Part shown: in pieces, positions 1 through 5,194 of the stretch
Numbering within the stretch: position 1 is the first letter of the stretch
Layout: each line of letters begins with the position of its first letter
NCBI GenBank assembly: GCA_030619435.1
Contig: JAUXBI010000024.1
Span: forward strand, 1 to 11,798
Length of the DNA: 11,798 bases
Origin: Syntrophaceae bacterium
Lineage (GTDB): Bacteria > Desulfobacterota > Syntrophia > Syntrophales > UBA2210
Reading direction: 5' to 3'
Translations under genes and position numbers: made by a program
The notes under the pieces: model-generated
Databases searched by the model: none
What the model was told of the DNA's origin: nothing
The model's input: the letters and a program-made list of their open reading frames with translations, nothing else

Positions 1-114
1 AAATTCTCCCTGACCGTTTCGACAACAACGGAAAGGTTTATAAAAAGGATAAGCTCACGCTTTTCAAAAGACCCGGCATTAATGAAGGTGCTGGATATCT
101 CTGAGGTAAGGTAA
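1..114 (+). CDS. 3' end of an unidentified gene (partial, frame uncertain)
   Basis: Two plus-strand frames are open from the left edge and both stop close together. Frame 1 gives 37 residues ending in VLDISEVR, with TAA at 112-114. Frame 3 gives 33 residues ending in INEGAGYL, with TGA at 102-104. Frame 1 looks like the amphipathic end of a small regulatory or ACT-like fold, but neither tail is long enough to identify. The minus strand is also open here but has no ATG and no ribosome binding site. If the plus-strand reading is right, this gene converges on the acyltransferase gene that ends at 257. Treat it as a placeholder. Confidence 0.25.
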   Translation, partial: KFSLTVSTTTERFIKRISSRFSKDPALMKVLDISEVR

Positions 115-124
115 TGCAGTGTTA

Positions 125-153
125 TTTGTAATTTATAGAAATGCCTGTGTCAA
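125..153 (-). promoter_or_regulatory. Candidate sigma-70 promoter firing out of the left edge
   Basis: Read on the minus strand, TTGACA (153-148) is followed after exactly 17 bases by TACAAA (130-125). A perfect -35 with ideal spacing is notable, but the -10 matches only 4 of 6 positions. No start codon with a ribosome binding site is visible on the minus strand between here and position 1, so any target lies left of the window or is non-coding. It could be chance. Confidence 0.3.
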
Positions 154-206
154 GCTTTTTTCAGGCCTCGAATTGAAGATCGCAGACAAGACAGTGAAGG
201 GCGATT

Positions 207-236
207 AAAATCTCTCCTACCCACAGGAAAGATTTT
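207..236. terminator. Hairpin between convergent genes, possible bidirectional terminator
   Basis: AAAATCT (207-213) pairs with AGATTTT (230-236). After one mismatch the stem continues as TCCT (215-218) with AGGA (225-228), leaving a 6-base loop. The stem is flanked by A/T tracts on both strands. It lies 20 bases past the stop of the minus-strand acyltransferase gene and downstream of the plus-strand reading frame at the left edge. The stem is AT-rich, so termination would be weak. Confidence 0.4.
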
Positions 237-256
237 CGATTTTACGCGCTCGCTGT

Positions 257-1174
257 TCAGGTCAGGGAATGGGTGCCCCCATATTCCTTACTGAGACTCT
301 CTATCAGTTCATCTTTTTCGTGCCACAGTTTGCTCACCCAGGCCTGAAATCGTTCTCTAAAATCGGGGTCATCCTGATAATCTCCATATAAAAATTCCTC
401 CGGTATCACAAGCTGTTGCACCCTCACAACAACACGGGAAAGACGCCCGCAGAGAAGACCCCAGAAATTGACAGGCCCTTCAGGATAGACTACCGTTACG
501 TCAAGCATATTGGTTATCTTCCCTGTCATCGCGCTGATGGCGAAGGCGAATCCACCTGCCTTGGGACGCAGCAGGTGACGGTAAGGAGATTCCTGTTTCC
601 TGTGTTTCTCGGGTGTAAACCGTGTCCCCTCGATGAAATTCAGTATGGTAACGGGCGAATGTTTGTACCGCTCACACGCCTTCCGGGTTACTTCCAGATC
701 CTTGCCTCGAAGCTCGGGATGTTCTTCAAGAAAAGCCCTCGAATAGCGCTTCATGAACGGATAATCCAGCGCCCACCACGCAGTCCCAAGCATGGGTACC
801 CAGAATAGTTCCTGCTTGAGAAAAAATTTCAGAAATGGAATGCGGCCGGTGAATAGCTTGAGCATAACAATGATGTCCGCCCATGACTGGTGATTACTGT
901 TGACGAAATACCACTCGTCAAGACTCAGATCATCGATCCCTTCCACGTCCCACGAGATCTTCTGCGTCAGCTTAAGTATAAATAGAATCCCCCACATCCA
1001 GCCTGTGGCTGTTCTCATCAGCATGCGCGCACATACCCGCTGCCAGGCGGGCAGACGTATGATAAATTTTAACACCGACAGGATATAGACGGGAATCATA
1101 GCCAAAATCGTGTTCAGCACCACAAGCACAATCGTCACAACACCCAGGAGCTGTGACTTCAAAAAAGACAGCAT
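257..1174 (-). CDS. PlsC/YihG-family 1-acylglycerol-3-phosphate acyltransferase
   Basis: A 305-residue membrane acyltransferase of the LPLAT superfamily, closest in layout to E. coli YihG. Members transfer an acyl chain from acyl-ACP or acyl-CoA to lysophosphatidic acid or a similar lysolipid at the inner membrane. Visible features are two hydrophobic N-terminal segments (about residues 5-40 and 57-68), the catalytic HX4D motif as H95-QSWA-D100 in NSNHQSWAD, the substrate motif EGTRF at 182-186, PKAGG at 204-208 and a YPEG block at 230-233. Length matches the YihG group and exceeds ordinary PlsC (about 245). The ATG at 1172-1174 has AGGAGG seven bases upstream. That site overlaps the lemA stop codon, so translation is probably coupled to lemA. 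It is the last gene of the operon and ends in TGA. The acyl acceptor cannot be read from sequence. Confidence 0.88.
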   Translation of the reverse strand: MLSFLKSQLLGVVTIVLVVLNTILAMIPVYILSVLKFIIRLPAWQRVCARMLMRTATGWMWGILFILKLTQKISWDVEGIDDLSLDEWYFVNSNHQSWADIIVMLKLFTGRIPFLKFFLKQELFWVPMLGTAWWALDYPFMKRYSRAFLEEHPELRGKDLEVTRKACERYKHSPVTILNFIEGTRFTPEKHRKQESPYRHLLRPKAGGFAFAISAMTGKITNMLDVTVVYPEGPVNFWGLLCGRLSRVVVRVQQLVIPEEFLYGDYQDDPDFRERFQAWVSKLWHEKDELIESLSKEYGGTHSLT

Positions 1175-1185
1175 GACAGCGCCTC

Positions 1186-1761
1186 CTAAAACTTGACTTC
1201 CGGAACCGCTTTGGCGGATTCGGGGACATCGAAAAACTCCGCCTTCGTAAATCCGAATATACCCGCCATTATGTTGGACGGGAATGTCCTGATCTTGACA
1301 TTGTACGTCTTCACTGTCTCATTATAGCGTCTTCGCTCAACCGCTATCCTGTTTTCCGTGCCGGCCAGTTCATCCTGAAGTCTGATAAAATTCTGGTTTG
1401 ACTTGATATCGGGATAGCGTTCAACGGTGACAAGCAGCCTGCTCAATGCCCCCGTCAACTGGTTGTTTGCAGCTATCTTGTCGGGGATATTCTTCGCCCC
1501 GCCCACCTTCGCCCGGGCCTCGGTGACGCCTATAAAGACCTCTTTTTCCTGTCTGGCAAAACCCTTTACAGTCTCTACAAGGTTAGGGATAAGGTCATAC
1601 CTCCGTTGCAACTGATTTTCCACCTGTGCCCACGACGCTTTCACCCCTTCGTCAAGCGTTACAAAGCTGTTGTAGGTTCCCTTTATGCTGGAATAAAACA
1701 CCAATAAAATCACGGCTATCACCGCAACCGTAATTAATAGATTCCTCTTGCCTCTCGTCAT
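1186..1761 (-). CDS. lemA: LemA family membrane protein
   Basis: A 191-residue LemA-family protein of the usual length. An N-terminal transmembrane segment (about residues 8-26) is preceded by the basic MTRGKR, predicting a cytoplasmic N-terminus and an extracytoplasmic helical domain. Family hallmarks are WAQVENQLQRRYDLIPNLV (44-62), the YPDIKSNQNF block (116-125), the LAGTENRIAVERRRYNETV helix (132-150) and the FPSNIMAGIFGF segment (160-171). LemA genes are widely found beside TPM-domain genes, as here. The biochemical role is not established, though envelope stress or quality control is often suggested. The ATG at 1759-1761 has GGAGG nine bases upstream. The TAG stop lies within the acyltransferase ribosome binding site. 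Confidence 0.95.
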   Translation of the reverse strand: MTRGKRNLLITVAVIAVILLVFYSSIKGTYNSFVTLDEGVKASWAQVENQLQRRYDLIPNLVETVKGFARQEKEVFIGVTEARAKVGGAKNIPDKIAANNQLTGALSRLLVTVERYPDIKSNQNFIRLQDELAGTENRIAVERRRYNETVKTYNVKIRTFPSNIMAGIFGFTKAEFFDVPESAKAVPEVKF

Positions 1762-1806
1762 TTGTATATTCCTCCCCGTTGTTTAGATAAAAACTTGGAT
1801 TTCCCC

Positions 1807-2532
1807 TTACTCTAATTCATCAACAAACTCCCACAATCTTCTTACCTCTACAAGATACGCCTTGAAAATATCGCTTATCTCGGAGGTCGCAAATTTTTTG
1901 TTCCCCTCTTTTATGTCAAGGCAATTCATAAAGACATTCACGTCAACCGAGATTTCACGGGCAAGCGCCTCCACAATCTCCCGTCTGGAAGAGGGAATCT
2001 CCACACCCTTGAGGTAGAGAAGTCCCCTGAAAATAGAAACAAAGGCGGTTATCGATTCCCCTGTCAGCTCCTTTATCCTTCGGGTTTTTCCCTCTGTCTC
2101 CAGAAATCTTTCCCTCAGAAGAAGCAATTTGCCCTTGATCTCACGCTCGCACTGCAATCTCAAATGGCGGGATTCGAAGGATATGTCCTTCAGAACATCC
2201 TCGCCATACACGAGGACATACCCCTTCTGCATATTGAGGAATTCAAGCGGATACGAATCGAGAGAAGAGGAAATGTATGACTTTGTCATGAACAGCGGGG
2301 TTGCCACGGATCTCTTCCGCCATCTGGAAACCGTTTCAACCGCCTCGCCGAGACGGTCTATGGCCTCTTCAGAAAGGACTATCAAAAAGTTCAGATCCGA
2401 TTTACCTGGCCTGTAGTCTCCTCCCGCCGCGCTGCCATAAAGAATAACAGATATGAGGGCATCGCCATATATCTTCCTGTAATCTTCAATGATATCAGGA
2501 AATATCTTTTCCGGTTTGTCTATTTTTGCCAT
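1807..2532 (-). CDS. Nucleotidyltransferase-fold protein with altered active site
   Basis: A 241-residue protein with a polymerase-beta/MNT-type nucleotidyltransferase domain at its N-terminus. The GS motif is YGSAAGGDY (G33, S34). It leads into KSDLNFLIV, where the usual second metal-binding aspartate of the DxD pair is asparagine (D46, L47, N48). The C-terminal half is helical and charged and may be an HEPN-like or substrate-binding helical region, but I do not recognise it firmly. I chose the ATG at 2530-2532, preceded by GGAGG at 2544-2548. An in-frame TTG 45 bases upstream (2575-2577) has no ribosome binding site. It sits between the TPM and lemA genes with gaps of 57 and 45 bases, so it is probably co-transcribed. 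It is not obviously a toxin-antitoxin member, since no small HEPN partner is adjacent. Substrate and activity are unknown. Confidence 0.75.
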   Translation of the reverse strand: MAKIDKPEKIFPDIIEDYRKIYGDALISVILYGSAAGGDYRPGKSDLNFLIVLSEEAIDRLGEAVETVSRWRKRSVATPLFMTKSYISSSLDSYPLEFLNMQKGYVLVYGEDVLKDISFESRHLRLQCEREIKGKLLLLRERFLETEGKTRRIKELTGESITAFVSIFRGLLYLKGVEIPSSRREIVEALAREISVDVNVFMNCLDIKEGNKKFATSEISDIFKAYLVEVRRLWEFVDELE

Positions 2533-2589
2533 CTTTCTCACTTCCTCCAAAATATCAAAACTCGACAGGATTAACAATGATGCTCAGGG

Positions 2590-3354
2590 CTAAAATCCCC
2601 GTCCAGCGCCGCCTCCTCCGCTCATGCCTCCTCCGAAACCTCCGAATCCGCCCCCAAATCCCCCGCCGAAGCCGCCGCCTCCCCCTCTGCCACCCATCAG
2701 GAGCATAAGGAGTATGAATGGAAGCATTCTTCTGCCCTGTCTGGTACCTAAGAGCAGGGACATGACAATAAGAAGCATGATAAGAGAGAAGATGCTGCCA
2801 CCCTTTTTCTCCGCTAATACCGGCTGGTGGCGTGTCTGTGGCGCCCCTGTCAGAGACACGCCGGCATCTTTCGCGATTACTGACGATACGGCAACCACCG
2901 CGCTTGACAATCCTTTGTCATAATCGTTCTTCCTGAGCCAGGGAATCACGTGCCGGTCCAGGATACTTCCTACGAGACCGTCCGGCAGTATCCCTTCGAC
3001 GCCATATCCTGTCTCAATCCTGATCTTTCTCTCCTTTACCGCAAGGAATATCAGAACCCCCTTGTCCTCGCCCTTTTTGCCGATACCCCACGCCTCATAC
3101 AGCCTGTTCGCATAATCGCCGGGTTCATCTCCCCCGATATCCTTCATGGTGACCACCACCACTGAAGTTCCCGTTTTCCTGAGAACCTCGCGCGCCAGTG
3201 ACTCCATGGACTGCGTGTACCTCTGTGAAATGACATCCGCGAAATCATTGACCGCGCCCACGGGTCTCGGAAAATCATCGTTTCCATACACACAGGTGGC
3301 AATCAGGCACACCGCCGCTATTACAGTGAGTGAGGCAAATATCCTTGTTTTCAA
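2590..3354 (-). CDS. TPM-domain (YgcG-like) membrane-anchored protein
   Basis: A 254-residue exported protein with a TPM domain. The layout is a signal peptide (residues 1-24, ending VYG), a TPM domain (about 28-165) with VNDFADVIS (35-43) and the conserved GKKGEDKGVLIFLAVK (92-107) and RIETGYGVEGILPD (112-125), hydrophobic segments at about 188-203 and 211-220, and a Gly/Phe-rich tail (221-254). Low-complexity Gly-rich tails are normal for YgcG-type proteins. TPM proteins are linked to photosystem II repair in plants and to LemA partners in bacteria; the molecular function here is unknown. The start is TTG at 3352-3354, with AAGGAG nine bases upstream and the signal peptide following at once. 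It lies 41 bases after the YIP1 gene in the same operon. Confidence 0.92.
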   Translation of the reverse strand: MKTRIFASLTVIAAVCLIATCVYGNDDFPRPVGAVNDFADVISQRYTQSMESLAREVLRKTGTSVVVVTMKDIGGDEPGDYANRLYEAWGIGKKGEDKGVLIFLAVKERKIRIETGYGVEGILPDGLVGSILDRHVIPWLRKNDYDKGLSSAVVAVSSVIAKDAGVSLTGAPQTRHQPVLAEKKGGSIFSLIMLLIVMSLLLGTRQGRRMLPFILLMLLMGGRGGGGGFGGGFGGGFGGFGGGMSGGGGAGRGF

Positions 3355-3395
3355 ATCAGGGCTCTCCTTCGTAGGATCAGTACCGATGGAAAAAA

Positions 3396-4091
3396 TCAGT
3401 CTTTTTCAATCCCCTTTTGCATCCCCTTCATAAATTTTCCGAGGGCTTCTCCTTTTTCCTCGGATGTCATTTTATCAAAATCCTGGCTGGTCTTCTGCCA
3501 CTGTTCCATCTCGCTACTGAAATGCCGCGCGCTGTATGTCGCGCTGATGTTCATCAGCAGGAGAAGGCCAAAGAGCACGCCAAAGACAATCCACGCGATC
3601 TTTTGTTTTATGCCGTGAACCTCAATGCTCGCGGAAACGATGACATAGGCCATCCAGACAAGTCCAACTACACTTCCAATATAGGGTACCACTCCTACAA
3701 TAGTGGTTACAGGTGTGATTGCTGCGGCGTAGGCCCCGCACCGGTACGCGGTTTCATATGACTCCTGTGACCCCATAATTTTCCAGATTACAAATAGAAT
3801 TGCCGCACCCACAAAGCTAAATATGACCACAAACACCGGAGTGATCACAACATACAAGAGCGCCATGCCGAACGATGTGGCAAACCCCAAATCCAGCGGC
3901 CACAAGATAAGATTAATAATCCCCACAATGAAACTCATTGATGCTACAAATATAACGGGTTCAATAAATCCGCCACTCCTGGGCATTGTTCTAAAAAACC
4001 CGATGGGATTAAAAATTACCCCTCTCATCGTGTTGATTGCCGATGTAATGTTTTCTTTCATTCGTTCCTCGGTTGTCGGTTTGTCTACCAT
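3396..4091 (-). CDS. YIP1-family integral membrane protein
   Basis: A 231-residue polytopic membrane protein with a YIP1-like domain. A soluble N-terminus contains the typical NPIGFFRTMPRSGGFIEP stretch (28-45). About five hydrophobic segments follow (near 43-64, 73-104, 117-137, 139-156 and 166-184), with ESYETAYRCGAYA leading into the fourth. The C-terminal tail (about 190-231) is charged and cytoplasmic-looking. The frame extends upstream to 4304, but I chose the ATG at 4089-4091, which has GGAGG six bases upstream. The upstream extension is basic, atypical and covers the divergent promoter region. It is the first gene of the leftward operon. A consensus TATAAT lies on the minus strand at 4145-4140 but without a good -35. 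Function is unknown; bacterial YIP1 proteins are annotated only by fold. Confidence 0.82.
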   Translation of the reverse strand: MVDKPTTEERMKENITSAINTMRGVIFNPIGFFRTMPRSGGFIEPVIFVASMSFIVGIINLILWPLDLGFATSFGMALLYVVITPVFVVIFSFVGAAILFVIWKIMGSQESYETAYRCGAYAAAITPVTTIVGVVPYIGSVVGLVWMAYVIVSASIEVHGIKQKIAWIVFGVLFGLLLLMNISATYSARHFSSEMEQWQKTSQDFDKMTSEEKGEALGKFMKGMQKGIEKD

Positions 4092-4265
4092 TTTCCCCCT
4101 CCCTTCATTTTTTCTCCTCAAGGATTTTATTGTGCCATAATTATAAATAATAAAGCAACCCTTTTCCCACATGCGCAAAGCTGGCCGGCCTTTCAGATTC
4201 TTTCCGCAGGTTTCACGCATTCCGATACCACTCCGTCGGTATCGATTCTCCCGGAAAAAATTGTC

Positions 4266-4294
4266 TTGACTTTTCTTAATCGTAAACTTACGAT
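4266..4294 (+). promoter_or_regulatory. Candidate promoter P1 of the TPR lipoprotein gene, with overlapping inverted repeat
   Basis: TTGACT (4266-4271) is followed after 17 bases by TACGAT (4289-4294). ATCGTAA (4279-4285) and TTACGAT (4288-4294) form a 7+7 inverted repeat with a 2-base centre that covers the -10. That is the usual position of a repressor operator. The regulator is not in the window. Confidence 0.45.
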
Positions 4295-4335
4295 AAGAAC
4301 TCATCTTGCAGAATACGTCCTTGGAGCGGGCGATT

Positions 4336-4363
4336 TTGACAGTTGAAATCCCGAAAATATCTT
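4336..4363 (+). promoter_or_regulatory. Candidate promoter P2 of the TPR lipoprotein gene
   Basis: TTGACA (4336-4341) is followed after 16 bases by TATCTT (4358-4363). The predicted start of transcription (about 4370) falls at the ribosome binding site AAGGTG (4368-4373), so this promoter would give a leader of about 10 bases. P1 upstream is an alternative. Confidence 0.35.
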
Positions 4364-4379
4364 AATCAAGGTGTGTGAC

Positions 4380-4988
4380 ATGCAGAAAAGAAATTACGCA
4401 ATTGTGGGAATTATTATCCTCTTATTGGCCTGTCTTCCGGGCTGCACGGCGACCATGAGGGCGGACACCCGTCTGGAACAGAAAAATTACAGGAGCGCCA
4501 TTGAGCTTTACAGCGAAGATCTCACGCAAAATCCCGGCGACTTCCGTGTCAGAAGCAAGCTTGGATTTGCCTACTTCAAGGCTGGCATGCTGGACAATGC
4601 GGCTGCGGAATTTGAATCCGCGCTCAGGATGAAACCGGGCTATCCCTTCCCCACTCTGTACCTTGGGGTGACCTGCCTGAAACAGAAAAAACTCAGCCAG
4701 GCAATGGCGATCTGGAAAAATTACAAAGACAGCAAAAGGCCGCTGGTTGAAAAGGAAATCAGGCGGCAATTGACGCTGTTGCGCACCGCGCGTGACAAAG
4801 ACAGGGCATTCAAAAAAGCTGGTCAGATCTCCGCCCCAAACAGTTCAAAGAAAAACGCCGCCCAACAGCTTGCCATACAAATGGATGAATCCATCAGAAA
4901 AATCGAAGCCGCCTGGGAAAAAGCGAAAAGCGCGGCGCCGACCGTGGAAGACAACGGGGGTGACGGTGATGGTGATGGTTGCGGGTGA
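4380..4988 (+). CDS. TPR-repeat lipoprotein with Gly/Asp/Cys tail
   Basis: A 202-residue predicted lipoprotein. The N-terminal signal sequence (residues 1-21) ends in ACLPGC. Either C18 (LLLAC) or C22 (LPGC) could be the lipidated cysteine. Two to three tetratricopeptide repeats follow (about 26-54, 55-88 and 90-119), with the typical NYRSAIELYSEDLTQNPGD and MLDNAAAEFESALRMKPG patterns. TPRs mediate protein-protein contact, so a scaffold in the cell envelope is likely. A charged helical region (120-185) leads to an unusual tail of GD repeats ending in Cys-Gly. I chose the ATG at 4380-4382 because AAGGTG lies six bases upstream; a GTG at 4371 lacks a site. The stop is TGA followed directly by TAG. 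It is co-directional with the surface protein gene, 206 bases upstream of it. Confidence 0.8.
   Translation: MQKRNYAIVGIIILLLACLPGCTATMRADTRLEQKNYRSAIELYSEDLTQNPGDFRVRSKLGFAYFKAGMLDNAAAEFESALRMKPGYPFPTLYLGVTCLKQKKLSQAMAIWKNYKDSKRPLVEKEIRRQLTLLRTARDKDRAFKKAGQISAPNSSKKNAAQQLAIQMDESIRKIEAAWEKAKSAAPTVEDNGGDGDGDGCG
4959..4976 (+). repeat. Short hexanucleotide repeat encoding Gly-Asp pairs
   Basis: GGTGAC followed by two GGTGAT units, continuing into GGTTGC, encodes the (Gly-Asp)3-Gly-Cys tail of the TPR lipoprotein. The array is short, but slippage in hexamers would change the number of Gly-Asp pairs without a frameshift. Confidence 0.5.
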
Positions 4989-5131
4989 TAGGCAATTCAC
5001 GTGTTCTGTATGAACATGCCCCTTTATCGAATAAGACTTTTAAAGAAGAGTCTTGATGAAACATCCATCGGACTCGCATTGTGATTATTTGTACTGTTAA
5101 AACGTAATAAAATATATCTCCGACATGTTTT

Positions 5132-5156
5132 GAGATGTCTGGCAGTTGGACATCTC
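5132..5156 (+). promoter_or_regulatory. Perfect 8-bp hairpin in the leader of the surface protein gene
   Basis: GAGATGTC (5132-5139) pairs perfectly with GACATCTC (5149-5156) around a 9-base loop (TGGCAGTTG). It lies 21 bases before the AAGGAG ribosome binding site (5178-5183) in the 206-base gap after the TPR gene. It is not followed by a T-run, so it is not a standard terminator. It could be a DNA operator or an RNA element. An AT-rich stretch upstream (5089-5117) could hold a weak promoter. Confidence 0.4.
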
Positions 5157-5194
5157 CACATATGCCGGGACAACAAAAAGGAGAAAGGTAAGAA

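Larger units (their letters stand above)
4092..4379. promoter_or_regulatory. Divergent intergenic regulatory region
   Basis: This 288-base gap separates the leftward YIP1 operon from the rightward TPR lipoprotein gene. It holds a minus-strand TATAAT (4145-4140), the palindrome GGCCGGCC (4183-4190) with AAAG/CTTT flanks, an inverted repeat CGATACC/GGTATCG (4223-4229 and 4238-4244, 8-base spacer), and two rightward promoter candidates annotated separately. No additional gene with a ribosome binding site was found. Confidence 0.5.

Noticed and set aside
2624..2923. Proline-rich plus-strand frame
   Set aside because: It is the complement of the Gly-rich tail of the TPM protein; it has no ribosome binding site or domain.
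4092..4304. 71-residue N-terminal extension of the YIP1 protein
   Set aside because: The ATG at 4091 has a strong GGAGG site; the extension is basic, lacks membrane or domain character, and overlaps the divergent promoter region.
4986..4991. TGA at the end of the TPR gene read as a C-terminal selenocysteine (Gly-Cys-Gly-Sec then TAG)
   Set aside because: The pattern resembles redox tails, but nothing follows to act as a conserved context and tandem stops are common. No supporting evidence.
5033..5054. AAGACT/AGTCTT hairpin as terminator of the TPR gene
   Set aside because: The stem is only six base pairs with a 10-base loop and no T-run; too weak to call.
4989..5194. Cyclic-di-GMP (GEMM) riboswitch upstream of the surface protein
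   Set aside because: Such riboswitches are common before similar genes, but the conserved GEMM core sequence is not present; only a simple hairpin is seen.
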